NCBI GenBank assembly: GCA_934292725.1
Contig: CAKQXY010000006.1
Location: forward strand, 36,817 to 100,816
DNA from: an uncultured Lachnospiraceae bacterium
Lineage (GTDB): Bacteria > Bacillota > Clostridia > Lachnospirales > Lachnospiraceae
Length of the DNA stretch: 64,000 nt
Reading direction: 5' to 3'
The notes below the pieces were generated by a model. It saw nothing but the letters and a program-made list of their open reading frames with translations, ran no database searches and was not told the DNA's origin. Position 1 is the first letter of the stretch, and every line of letters starts with the position of its first letter. The position numbers were made by a program, and so were the translations under genes. Below are positions 36,069-44,647 of this stretch, in pieces.

Positions 36069-36749
36069 TCAAGCTTCCTTTTGTGCTGCTAAGTAAGAAT
36101 AAATGCCACCTGCAATTGCAGCACTGACTAACAATAGCAGAGAAATAACAGTTAGTAAAGTTCCTTCTAATAAGAAACACAATATCAGAATGATGATACC
36201 TGACAACATAAATAAAATACCGCAGAACCGCTGACTTTTTTTCCAAACGACAACGTTTTTCATGCTCCATGGGGTGCGAAGGCCGATAATGGAATTTCGT
36301 TTTAGTTTCGGCATGATATTTCCTAGAATGATGAGGGCAATTCCGAGAATACCAAATGAAATCTTCGTGAGGGAGAATGGCACATCATTCAGGTTTTCTA
36401 CCTGATGAAAATCGGCATAGAGAAAATAGAAAGTCAGAATATCAAATACCATGATACTTAAAATTCCGGCTACAAAAGTGATAGTGCTGTTATTTTTTTC
36501 GGTACCGTTTCCTTTTTTTTCTTGTTCAGCGGCACTTCTGGCTGCAATATACATAAAAAATCCAAAGAATAGTGTAATAATAGGAAAAATAAAAGTCTCA
36601 GATTTATTTCCCCAACGCGTAACCTGATTGTCTATTCCATAGTGGGCAGGTATTTTATCTGGCAGGAATGGATAAGCCGCTACAACCGCAATCAGTGGAA
36701 GAAACATTAAAATAATATACAGCGCCGTGAGTAATTTCTTATTTTTCAT
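36069..36749 (-). CDS. SdpI-family immunity-like membrane protein (DUF1648)
   Basis: Membrane protein of 226 residues with about six helices. An N-terminal DUF1648 signature (PFLPDKIPAHYGIDNQVTRWGNK) and a C-terminal SdpI motif (RNSIIGLRTPWSMKNVVVWKK) are both clear. In Bacillus, SdpI gives immunity to the SdpC killing peptide and holds the repressor SdpR at the membrane. Here it follows an SdpR-like gene with an 11-base overlap, the same arrangement. No SdpC-like toxin gene is nearby, so the ligand is unknown. Confidence 0.88.
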   Translation of the reverse strand: MKNKKLLTALYIILMFLPLIAVVAAYPFLPDKIPAHYGIDNQVTRWGNKSETFIFPIITLFFGFFMYIAARSAAEQEKKGNGTEKNNSTITFVAGILSIMVFDILTFYFLYADFHQVENLNDVPFSLTKISFGILGIALIILGNIMPKLKRNSIIGLRTPWSMKNVVVWKKSQRFCGILFMLSGIIILILCFLLEGTLLTVISLLLLVSAAIAGGIYSYLAAQKEA

Positions 36750-37026
36750 CGTTTTTCTCTCCTCTCAATTGAGTAATCCACAGGATCGTTTCGTCCAAAA
36801 TCGAAAGATCAAGTTCATAATAAATAAAGTTCTTTTCGCGTGTCTCGTAGATCAAGTCTGCTTTTTTTAATTTCGCCAGATGATAGGAGAGTGCCTGTGG
36901 CGTCATGCCAAGAGCAATTGCCAGATCACCTGAGCTGATTTTTTCTTCCTTTAACTTTAGCAAAATATTGCGCCGATTCTTATCTGCAAGAGCATCTAGT
37001 ACTTCTGCAACGGCCAATCTCATCAC
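36739..37026 (-). CDS. ArsR/SdpR-family autorepressor
   Basis: Winged-helix repressor of about 95 residues; the recognition helix region is SSGDLAIALGMTPQALSYHLAKLKK. It is encoded just before an SdpI-like gene and faces a near-perfect palindrome about five bases upstream of its start, so self-repression is likely. The start is uncertain: GTG at 37026 is immediately followed by ATG, and both are very close to the AGG site. The GTG form is given. Confidence 0.88.
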   Translation of the reverse strand: MMRLAVAEVLDALADKNRRNILLKLKEEKISSGDLAIALGMTPQALSYHLAKLKKADLIYETREKNFIYYELDLSILDETILWITQLRGEKNDEK

Positions 37027-37030
37027 CTCA

Positions 37031-37060
37031 AATCTATTTAAAAATTATTTTAAATAGATT
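37031..37060. promoter_or_regulatory. Operator palindrome for the SdpR-like repressor
   Basis: Perfect 13-bp arms AATCTATTTAAAA / TTTTAAATAGATT around a 4-base centre, placed between the repressor gene and the divergent GTPase gene. ArsR-family repressors bind AT-rich palindromes of this kind. Confidence 0.65.
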
Positions 37061-37126
37061 CTATACCACAAACAAGCAAAAGTCAAGTATAATAGGGGTG
37101 CATTACAAAGTAAGGAGGAACTAACC

Positions 37127-38062
37127 TTGGTTAAAATTGATTTGATTACGGGCTTTCTTGGTTCAGGAAAGACTACTTTCATAAAGAAGTATGCAAAATA
37201 TTTGATTGACAGCGGTAAAAACATTGGAATTTTGGAAAATGATTATGGTGCTGTCAATGTGGACATGATGCTTTTGCAGGATCTGATGGGTGATCACTGT
37301 GAACTTGAAATGGTTTCTGGAGGCTGCGATAAGGATTGCCACCGCAGACGTTTTAAGACGAAGCTGATTGCGATGGGTATGTGCGGTTATGACCGTGTGA
37401 TTGTGGAACCGTCAGGTATATTTGATGTGGATGAGTTTTTCGATGCACTGAGAGAAGATCCGCTTGATAAATGGTATGAGATAGGAAATGTTATCGCGAT
37501 TGCCGATGCAGGACTGCCAGAGCAGATGTCAAAGGATGCCGAGTATCTTCTAGGCTCAGAAGCAGCAGATGCAGGTCTTGTTTTTGTAAGCAAGCTTGAT
37601 GAGTCATCAAAAGAGCAGGCAGATACTATTCTACCGCATATAAATCGCGCAATGGAAGCTATTTCTTGTACAAGAAAATTGTCAGAAGAAGATGTTATGA
37701 AAAAGAAATGGGATGAGCTTACAAACGATGACTGGAATCGTATTTTAACATGTGGCTACCACACCGAGAGCTGGCAAAAGCGTGATGTCGAAGATGATAA
37801 ATCATTTTCCTCACTTTCATTTATGAATCTGCCATTAACAAAGGAACAGATTTTGCATGCAGCAACTCAGATTTTGGGCGACCCATCCTGCGGTCATGTG
37901 CATCGTATCAAAGGTTTTCTTGAGACACCGGATGGTTGGTTCGAATTAAATGCAACTGCAGCACAGCGCCAGCTAAATCCAATCGCAAATGGTCAGCAGA
38001 TCATTATCGTGATAGGAGAGGGGCTTAATAAAGAAAAAATTGAAGTATATTTGCAAGCATGA
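37127..38062 (+). CDS. CobW/P47K-family (G3E) GTPase, metallochaperone-like
   Basis: G3E-family P-loop GTPase of 311 residues with Walker A GFLGSGKTT (residues 9-17) and a C-terminal CobW-C-like region. TTG start supported by AAGGAGGAA six bases upstream. The usual metal-binding CxCC motif after strand 2 is replaced by C67-DKD-C71-H72, a CxxxCH arrangement, so metal preference may differ from known zinc chaperones. No metal enzyme is adjacent. The family supplies metal or cofactor to client proteins; the client is unknown. Confidence 0.85.
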   Translation: MVKIDLITGFLGSGKTTFIKKYAKYLIDSGKNIGILENDYGAVNVDMMLLQDLMGDHCELEMVSGGCDKDCHRRRFKTKLIAMGMCGYDRVIVEPSGIFDVDEFFDALREDPLDKWYEIGNVIAIADAGLPEQMSKDAEYLLGSEAADAGLVFVSKLDESSKEQADTILPHINRAMEAISCTRKLSEEDVMKKKWDELTNDDWNRILTCGYHTESWQKRDVEDDKSFSSLSFMNLPLTKEQILHAATQILGDPSCGHVHRIKGFLETPDGWFELNATAAQRQLNPIANGQQIIIVIGEGLNKEKIEVYLQA

Positions 38063-38195
38063 AATTATGCACTTGTAAAGTAAAATTTACTCAAAATACA
38101 GCGAAAACTATAGGATACCACTAGATTTTTTGCAAAAGATATATTATAATTTATACGATACTAGGGTCAAAAGCACGTAGCAATCTGGTATCAAA

Positions 38196-38218
38196 GGGGT
38201 CAAATATAATTTGACCCC
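38196..38218. repeat. Perfect palindrome GGGGTCAAAT-ATA-ATTTGACCCC
   Basis: Ten-bp perfect arms with a 3-base loop and no T-run. GGGTCAAAA also occurs 32 bases upstream (38164). It lies in the gap of about 245 bases between the GTPase and the importer operon and may be a dispersed palindrome or an operator. Confidence 0.6.
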
Positions 38219-38307
38219 AACATCGTTTATAGACGAGAAATCAAAAAATGTGCGTATGGCACGAAAACTGTAGGTAAAAGCTGCGCTGGCAGCAGATTGA
38301 GGTAAGA

Positions 38308-39351
38308 ATGGAGATTAAAATTGAGAATCTGACGAAGGCATATGGAGACTTCAAAGCTGTTGACAACATGAATCTGAACATTGCAGATGGTGAGCTGGTT
38401 GGTCTGCTTGGACCATCTGGCTGTGGAAAATCCACCACACTGTTCATGCTTGCTGGTTTGAATGATCCGACTTCTGGACACATCTATTTTGGAGGAAAAG
38501 ATGTAACAAAGGTTGCACCGGAGGATCGTGAGATCGGCCTTGTATTCCAGAACTATGCACTGTATCCGCATATGACTGTTGCGGATAACATCATGTTCCC
38601 GTTAATTAACCGTAAGGTTCCCAAAGCAGAGGCAAGAGAGCGTGCTCAGGAGATGGCAAAGCTTGTACAGCTTGATCATCTGATGGACAGAAAGCCTAAG
38701 GCTCTTTCAGGTGGTCAGCAGCAGCGTGTTGCAATTGCAAGAGCGCTTGTAAAGAAGCCAGAGGTATTGCTTTTAGACGAGCCACTCTCAAATCTTGATG
38801 CAAAACTTCGTGTTGAGACACGTGAGGAGATTCGCCGTATCCAGCAGGAGGTTGGTATCACCACAATTTTTGTAACTCATGATCAGGAAGAGGCGATGAG
38901 TATATCTGACCGCATTGCAGTTATGGAAAAGGGAGTTGTACAGCAGTTCGAGGTACCACAGAAGATGTACTTAAATCCGGGCAATTTGTTTGTTGCACAG
39001 TTTCTTGGTACTCCGCAGATCAATATCTTTGACGTAACCGTTAAGGGCGGAAAGATTATGTGCGGTGACGTCGTTCTTCGTGAAGGCTGCAAGGCAGCTG
39101 ATGGCAGATACAAGGCTGGTATTCGTCCAGAGGCCTTTAATGTATCAGAAAACGGTATTTTTGTTAAGGCAACTCATGTGCGCATGACAGGAAGAGAGTT
39201 ACAGCTTCGAGTAGCACTTGCAAAAGAAGAACTTCGCGTACTAGTTCATTCCGATATGCAGGTTAGTGTCGGCACTGAATTTTGCGTAACTATTCGTGAT
39301 AATCAGATCCTTTTGTTTGACCAGACAGGAAAGACAGTAGGAAAATATTAA
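38308..39351 (+). CDS. ABC sugar importer ATPase, MsmK/UgpC/MalK type
   Basis: ATPase of 347 residues that energises carbohydrate importers. Walker A is GPSGCGKST near residue 37, the signature is LSGGQQQRVAIARAL near residue 134, Walker B is LLLDEPLSNLDAK, and the H-loop lies in VTHDQEEAM. A C-terminal OB-fold (about 235-347) binds regulators or sugars. It heads an operon with its own permeases and binding protein. It is the only sugar-type ATPase in the window and could also drive the ATPase-less importers at 0-2, 17-21 and 58-62 kb, as MsmK does in streptococci; that sharing is inferred. Confidence 0.93.
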   Translation: MEIKIENLTKAYGDFKAVDNMNLNIADGELVGLLGPSGCGKSTTLFMLAGLNDPTSGHIYFGGKDVTKVAPEDREIGLVFQNYALYPHMTVADNIMFPLINRKVPKAEARERAQEMAKLVQLDHLMDRKPKALSGGQQQRVAIARALVKKPEVLLLDEPLSNLDAKLRVETREEIRRIQQEVGITTIFVTHDQEEAMSISDRIAVMEKGVVQQFEVPQKMYLNPGNLFVAQFLGTPQINIFDVTVKGGKIMCGDVVLREGCKAADGRYKAGIRPEAFNVSENGIFVKATHVRMTGRELQLRVALAKEELRVLVHSDMQVSVGTEFCVTIRDNQILLFDQTGKTVGKY

Positions 39352-39364
39352 TAAGGAGAACCCT

Positions 39365-40237
39365 ATGGAAAAGAAAAGCATGAAGGGCTATCTTTATTTG
39401 ATGCCCGCATTAATTGTCATTCTTTTATTTACGATTTATCCGTTGATTCGTGCTTTTATTATGAGCTTCATGGAAGATTATAACATGATAAACGGTACGT
39501 ATTCATCAGTGGGCTTTAGTAATTACGTAAGTATTTTCAAGGATAAATACTTCATTAAGGCATTGACTAATACTGGAATCTATGTTGCGTTTGTAGTTCC
39601 GTGTTCTATTGCATTATCTCTTTTGATCGCTGTTTTATTAAATAGTAAGATCAAGTTTCAGGGATTTTTCCAGACACTTTACTTTTTGCCATATGTTACA
39701 AGTGTTATTGCAATTGGTATTGTTTGGAGATGGATATTTAACGAGCATTATGGTCTGTTAAATCAGATTCTTTCATGGTTTGGCATCAAAGCAATTCCGT
39801 GGCTGAACAAGAAGCAGTATGCTCTGCCGGCACTTATTATCTTTAGTATTTGGAAGAGCATGGCATTTGATATTTTAATCTTTTTAGCAGGACTTCAGAC
39901 CATTTCACCTGATCTGTATAATGCTGCAAAGGTTGACTCAACACCGAAGTGGAGAGTCTTTACAAAGATCACACTTCCTGGTATTATGCCTATGGTATCA
40001 TACGCGCTTGTCATGGGTATGATAAATGCATTTAAGGTTTATAATGAAGTGTATTCTTTGTTTGCCTCAAAGGCAGGCCCGGCAAACAGTGCGATCACCG
40101 TTGTTTACTATTTGTATGATAAGTTTTACAATCAGTATGAATACGGTGAAGCATCTGCATCAGCAGTTGTTTTATTTGGAATTATCCTAGTCCTTACCTT
40201 CGTTCAGAGGAAGCTGACAGGAAGAAAGGATGGATAA
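39365..40237 (+). CDS. ABC importer permease, UgpA/MalF type
   Basis: Permease of 290 residues with six predicted helices; EAA loop YNAAKVDSTPKWRVFTKITL. TAAGGAGAA precedes the ATG, 14 bases after the ATPase gene. It pairs with the UgpE-type permease that follows. Substrate unknown: sugar, glycerol-phosphate or a nucleoside-like compound are all consistent with the family. Confidence 0.92.
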   Translation: MEKKSMKGYLYLMPALIVILLFTIYPLIRAFIMSFMEDYNMINGTYSSVGFSNYVSIFKDKYFIKALTNTGIYVAFVVPCSIALSLLIAVLLNSKIKFQGFFQTLYFLPYVTSVIAIGIVWRWIFNEHYGLLNQILSWFGIKAIPWLNKKQYALPALIIFSIWKSMAFDILIFLAGLQTISPDLYNAAKVDSTPKWRVFTKITLPGIMPMVSYALVMGMINAFKVYNEVYSLFASKAGPANSAITVVYYLYDKFYNQYEYGEASASAVVLFGIILVLTFVQRKLTGRKDG

Positions 40238-40245
40238 GAGAAAAG

Positions 40246-41082
40246 ATGAATAAAAGAAAAGTTGTAAATATTGTTGCAGAGGTGTTAAAATATGCCATAT
40301 TGATTGCAGGTGCAATCTTTACGCTTCTTCCGTTTTTGTGGATGATTTTGTCATCACTAAAGACATCAGCGGAGATCACGGCTATTCCGCCTTCCCTATT
40401 CCCGAAGGTACCGCAGTTTTCAAACTTTGCCGAGGCTTGGAAGTCTGCTCCATTTCCGCGCTATATTTTTAACACATTGATTGTTACTATCATTTCTACA
40501 GCAGGAGTGCTTGTGACTACCGTACTTGCTGCTTATGCATTTGCACGTTTGAATTTTCCGGGAAAGAAGATCATGCTTTCGTTAATGTTAGCTACACTTA
40601 TGATTCCTGGAGAAATGTTAATTATTACAAACTTCATTACCATCACGAAGTTAAAATGGATCAATACTTATCAGGCAATGATTGTTCCGTATTTAGCGAG
40701 TGTATTCTATATTTACCTGCTGACACAGTTCTTTTCACAGGTACCAGATGCACTTTATCTGGCGGCAAAAGTTGATAAGTGTAATGATTTTAAGTATTTG
40801 ATCAAGATCATGATTCCGATTAATAAGAGCCCGATCACCACGGTATGTATCTTAAATGCAATCGGATGCTGGAACTCCTTTATGTGGCCATTACTTGTTA
40901 CAAACAGCAAGGAGATGCGCGTTCTTTCCTATGGACTGATGCAGTTTCAGACAGAGAACGGTTCGTCATATGAGCTTATAATGGCAGCATCTTGTATTTT
41001 AGTACTTCCGATTGTTGTCGTTTACCTGATTCTTCGAAAGTACGTCATCGAGGGTGTTACACAGAGTGGTATCAAGGGATAA
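40246..41082 (+). CDS. ABC importer permease, UgpE/MalG type
   Basis: Permease of 278 residues with about six helices. The EAA loop here is LAAKVDKCNDFKYLIKIMI, and the protein ends in GVTQSGIKG, typical of UgpE/MalG proteins. It starts nine bases after its partner. Confidence 0.92.
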   Translation: MNKRKVVNIVAEVLKYAILIAGAIFTLLPFLWMILSSLKTSAEITAIPPSLFPKVPQFSNFAEAWKSAPFPRYIFNTLIVTIISTAGVLVTTVLAAYAFARLNFPGKKIMLSLMLATLMIPGEMLIITNFITITKLKWINTYQAMIVPYLASVFYIYLLTQFFSQVPDALYLAAKVDKCNDFKYLIKIMIPINKSPITTVCILNAIGCWNSFMWPLLVTNSKEMRVLSYGLMQFQTENGSSYELIMAASCILVLPIVVVYLILRKYVIEGVTQSGIKG

Positions 41083-41102
41083 CTTGTTGTGATTATTATG
41101 TT

Positions 41103-41171
41103 AGAAACCGGAAGGCCGGATTCTATAGAGAGTACAAATGTACTATTTAGTCCCCATGCCCGAAACGGGCA
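41103..41171 (+). repeat. Small hairpins between permease and binding-protein genes
   Basis: AGAAACCGG / CCGGATTCT (41103-41124) and GCCCG / CGGGC (41159-41171), without T-runs. They may protect or adjust the message for the following binding protein. Confidence 0.45.
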
Positions 41172-41188
41172 AAAGAAAGGAGAAATTC

Positions 41189-42472
41189 ATGAAGTTAAGA
41201 AAAGTAAGTGCAGTTTTAATGTCAATGTCTATGGTTGGTGCAATGGCTGTTCCGACATTTGCAGACGAGGCAAAGACTATTGAGCCATGTGAGATCACAT
41301 TCTGGCATGCAATGAACGGTAAGCAGGAAGAATCTCTGACAGCTCTTACTGATAAGTTCAATGAGGAGAATGAGTACGGCATCACTGTTACACTTGTAAA
41401 TCAGGGTAACTACAGTGACTTAAGCACAAAGCTGACAGCAAACGCAGCTGCAGATACTTTGCCAGATTTGTCACAGTGCTACAACAACTGGGTAACTGCT
41501 TATACTGATAAGATCGTTCCGCTGGATGATTTTGTTACCGATGAGGATTTCGATTATGATGATCTGATCGACAGCTACAAGGATGAGTGCGAAGTATATG
41601 GTTTTGTTGCATGTGTACCATTCAACAAGAGTACTTACGTTTACTTCTACAATAAGACTCTGTTTGATGAGGTTGGCATTGATGTACCGACCACATGGGA
41701 TGAGCTGACTGAGGCAGGAAAGAAGTTAAAGGAAGCAAAGGATATTGAGATTCTTGGTGTAGATGATCTTTCTGGATTCTTAGAGGCATCTCTGCATCAG
41801 AATGACTGCGAGTACGTAAGTGAGGACGGCGCTCTGTTTGACAATGAGGCAGGTCTTGAGACAGTTTCCTATATCATGAACCTTTACAACAGCGGCTATG
41901 CACGTCTTGTAGGTGAGGACAGCTACTTCTCCAATGTTATCTCCAACCAGATGATCGGCGGTTACATCGGTTCTTGTACTGGTGTTTCTTACATCACTGC
42001 AGATGGATGGGAGCTTGGCGTAGCACCAGTTCCGGGCAACAAGGAAAAGGCAGCTAATCAGGCAGGTACTAACATCTATATGTTCAGCACCGATGAAAAC
42101 AAGCAGAATGCTGCATGGGAATACATGAAGTATCTGACAAGCGTTGATTCTACTATCCAGTGGTCTGAAGAGACAGGATATCTGCCAGTAAGAAAGTCTG
42201 CATATGAGACAGATGAATTTAAGAAGTTCATGGAAGATGATAAGACCAACAACTATAAGTCTGCATACGAGCAGTCTCCATACTTCTTCGCTCAGCCAGT
42301 ATTTGATGGCAGCTATGATGTAATGAATACTGTAAGCACTGTTTTAGAGGATTCTATTCTGGATGAGCTTGAGCCAGAAGAAGTTCTTGAGAATCTTGTA
42401 ACTGAGATCAACGATAAGTTAGGCGTTGACGGTGTTGCTGCAGAAGAGGAGTCTTCTTCCGTAGCTGAATAA
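41189..42472 (+). CDS. ABC importer extracellular solute-binding protein (UgpB/MalE-like)
   Basis: Binding protein of 427 residues. The start at 41189 follows GAAAGGAGA; an in-frame ATG at 41138 has none. The signal peptide ends near TFA|DEA and has no lipobox cysteine. Family motifs include ITFWHAMNGKQEE near the mature N-terminus, FNKSTYVYFYNKTLFDEVG and the typical C-terminal ALPVRKSAY-like segment (YLPVRKSAYE). Its ligand may be phosphorylated or nucleoside-containing given the genes downstream, but that is context only. Confidence 0.9.
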   Translation: MKLRKVSAVLMSMSMVGAMAVPTFADEAKTIEPCEITFWHAMNGKQEESLTALTDKFNEENEYGITVTLVNQGNYSDLSTKLTANAAADTLPDLSQCYNNWVTAYTDKIVPLDDFVTDEDFDYDDLIDSYKDECEVYGFVACVPFNKSTYVYFYNKTLFDEVGIDVPTTWDELTEAGKKLKEAKDIEILGVDDLSGFLEASLHQNDCEYVSEDGALFDNEAGLETVSYIMNLYNSGYARLVGEDSYFSNVISNQMIGGYIGSCTGVSYITADGWELGVAPVPGNKEKAANQAGTNIYMFSTDENKQNAAWEYMKYLTSVDSTIQWSEETGYLPVRKSAYETDEFKKFMEDDKTNNYKSAYEQSPYFFAQPVFDGSYDVMNTVSTVLEDSILDELEPEEVLENLVTEINDKLGVDGVAAEEESSSVAE

Positions 42473-42492
42473 GTTAAAAGTAGGGACATACG

Positions 42493-42522
42493 GGGGCTGT
42501 CAGTTAATGGCAGCTCCTTTTT
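42493..42522 (+). terminator. Attenuating hairpin after the binding-protein gene
   Basis: GGGGCTGTCA / TGGCAGCTCC hairpin with a 5-base loop and five T residues. It probably lets part of transcription continue into the hydrolase genes 25 bases downstream. Confidence 0.6.
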
Positions 42523-42546
42523 CATCTTTTAAGGAAAGGAAAATTT

Positions 42547-43893
42547 ATGACAACATTAACATTTTATAATGGACTAAGAGAAATCGGCGGCACATTTGTT
42601 GTAGTCGAAACAGATGAAGCAAGATGCATGTTTGATTTTGGATTTGCAGTAATGGATCGCATGGATAATAAGATTGCAGTGCGCTATAACGAGTGCGCGG
42701 CAGATTATGCGCGTCTTGGAGTGTTAGCTTCACAGGATGGCATTTATGATGAAGAGACGGCAAAAACATTAGGCATTGTCAGTTTTGAAAACGATAAAAA
42801 GAAAAACTTTTTTGTGATTTCTCATATGCATATCGACCATATGGGAGGTCTTGGCATGCTTGATCAGAATCTTCCAGTTTATATGAGTGAGGATTCTTTA
42901 AAACTGTATCGCAGACTTGAGGCTTGCGGTGATATTCAGGTAAAAGGTCATAAAAACTGCATCGGCATCCCATATGGTGAAAGCTTTACCGTAGGTGATA
43001 TTACAGTTGAAGTAGAGGCAATAGATCATGATGTGGTAGGTGCATGTGGCTATCGCATTACGACACCGGGAGGAACGATTTGCTACACAGGAGATTACCG
43101 TTTCCATGGCTTCCACCCAGAGATTACAAAAGCGTTTGGACAGAAAATGAAGGGCGTGGATGTGCTTATTACCGAGGGCGTTACAGTAAGCTTTGCTGAT
43201 GTGGATATACTTTCTCTTACTAAGCCAGAAGAGCCAGAAAGAAGTGAGGAGTGGCTGCAGGATACGATTCGTAAGGAGTCTACAGAGCAGAAGGGACTTA
43301 TTATTGTTAACCCATATAATAGAAATGTAGAGCGCCTTCATCATTTAATCATGACAGCGCAAAAGACTGGAAGAAAGCTTGTTATGGATGGCGTTCAGGC
43401 AGATTATGTACAGACATTCTATCCAGAAGATGAGATTTTGATGTATGAGAACAGCGTTGGTGCTGATGCTAAGAAGGCAGAGGAGCGTGGATGGAGCATT
43501 ATCACAAGAGAGGAACTTCTTTCTAATCCGTCAAAATATATTTTGCAGCAAGACTATGTAAACTTTTATGAGCTGATGGATTTAAGTTCTGTAATTACAC
43601 TTTATGTTCATATGGACGGTGCACCGCTTGGCGATTACGATTCTTCTTTTGGAAAGATGCATCGTATTTTAGATCATATGAACATCCCATATATGAATGT
43701 TGGAATCGGCGGTCATTCCAGACCATATTATTTAAGAACTATGCTGGATACCATTGCACCGCATATTCTTGTTCCGCTTCACAGCTTCCGTCCTGAGCAG
43801 GTAAACACCACACATGCAGATAAGCGCATTCTACCAGAGTATGGTGATTGCTTTGCTTTTGAAAATGGCGAGATGATCTTAAAGAAAAATTGA
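42547..43893 (+). CDS. metallo-beta-lactamase-fold hydrolase (RNase J/Z-like fold)
   Basis: A 448-residue cytoplasmic MBL-fold enzyme. The metal motif HMHIDH is at H93-H98, followed by a second histidine region (AIDHDVVGACGY), TGDYRFHG and a C-terminal HSF motif (LVPLHSFRPEQ). The layout with an insertion before the final histidine recalls beta-CASP/RNase J proteins, but the full RNase J domain set is not evident. In an operon with SurE and a 5'-nucleotidase, a phosphodiesterase acting on nucleotides or small phospho-compounds is plausible. AAGGAAAGG precedes the ATG. Confidence 0.75.
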   Translation: MTTLTFYNGLREIGGTFVVVETDEARCMFDFGFAVMDRMDNKIAVRYNECAADYARLGVLASQDGIYDEETAKTLGIVSFENDKKKNFFVISHMHIDHMGGLGMLDQNLPVYMSEDSLKLYRRLEACGDIQVKGHKNCIGIPYGESFTVGDITVEVEAIDHDVVGACGYRITTPGGTICYTGDYRFHGFHPEITKAFGQKMKGVDVLITEGVTVSFADVDILSLTKPEEPERSEEWLQDTIRKESTEQKGLIIVNPYNRNVERLHHLIMTAQKTGRKLVMDGVQADYVQTFYPEDEILMYENSVGADAKKAEERGWSIITREELLSNPSKYILQQDYVNFYELMDLSSVITLYVHMDGAPLGDYDSSFGKMHRILDHMNIPYMNVGIGGHSRPYYLRTMLDTIAPHILVPLHSFRPEQVNTTHADKRILPEYGDCFAFENGEMILKKN

Positions 43894-43910
43894 AATAGGA
43901 GCGACATCAA

Positions 43911-44630
43911 ATGAGAATTTTAATTGTAAATGATGATGGAATAAAAGCTCCTGGTATACGAAAGCTGGCTGAACTGTCCGTGCAGCTTGGCGAGGTGTGG
44001 GTTGTGGCACCAAAGAGCCAGTGCAGCGCAATGTCACAGAGAATCACCTTATTTGAAGATATTGAAGTGACACCTGAATGCTATGATGTAGATGGCGTGC
44101 GTGCCTATAGTGTGGGCGGAACTCCGGCAGATTGTGTAAAGGTAGCGCTTGAGTTTTTGATGCCAGAAAAGCCAGACGTGGTATTTTCGGGAATTAACAG
44201 TGGTTATAACACTGGAATTGACATTCTTTACTCAGGAACTGTCGGTGCGGCAATGGAAGCACTTGCAAATGGCATTCGTTCATTTGCTTTCTCTAACAAA
44301 AATGATACAAGCTGGGAGACTGCAGACGCGTATCTTATTTCGATTGTAAAAGAGCTTCTTGATGAAAATCTTTCAATGGACCGCATTTGGAATGTGAACT
44401 TTCCAGGCTGCACACTTTCAGAGTGTAAGGGAATTTTGCGTGATCGTATCCCTGCAAAGCACCAGTTTTATCAGGATGACTATGTGCGTACAAATCATGC
44501 AGATGGCAGTTTCTCGCTTCGCTCAAAGGGCGTCATGACAGAAAAGGCAGAGGAAGGTACTGATATCAGTGCGCTTCTTAATAATTTCATATCCATAGGT
44601 TCTGTGCGCTGCGCAGCACTTGGATATTAA
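43911..44630 (+). CDS. surE: 5'/3'-nucleotidase SurE
   Basis: Metal-dependent nucleoside monophosphate phosphatase of 239 residues. The metal site NDDG is at residues 7-10, and SGINSGYNTGIDILYSGTVG is the family signature. It lies 17 bases after the MBL-fold gene and 17 bases before a second nucleotidase, so these three form one unit with the importer upstream. SurE is usually linked to pcm/rpoS in proteobacteria; its pairing with an importer here is unusual. Confidence 0.93.
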   Translation: MRILIVNDDGIKAPGIRKLAELSVQLGEVWVVAPKSQCSAMSQRITLFEDIEVTPECYDVDGVRAYSVGGTPADCVKVALEFLMPEKPDVVFSGINSGYNTGIDILYSGTVGAAMEALANGIRSFAFSNKNDTSWETADAYLISIVKELLDENLSMDRIWNVNFPGCTLSECKGILRDRIPAKHQFYQDDYVRTNHADGSFSLRSKGVMTEKAEEGTDISALLNNFISIGSVRCAALGY

Positions 44631-44647
44631 AAGGATTAGGTTAAATA

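Noticed and set aside
42547..43893. RNase J
   Set aside because: The metal motif fits but the overall domain set and the operon context do not; a generic MBL-fold call is safer.
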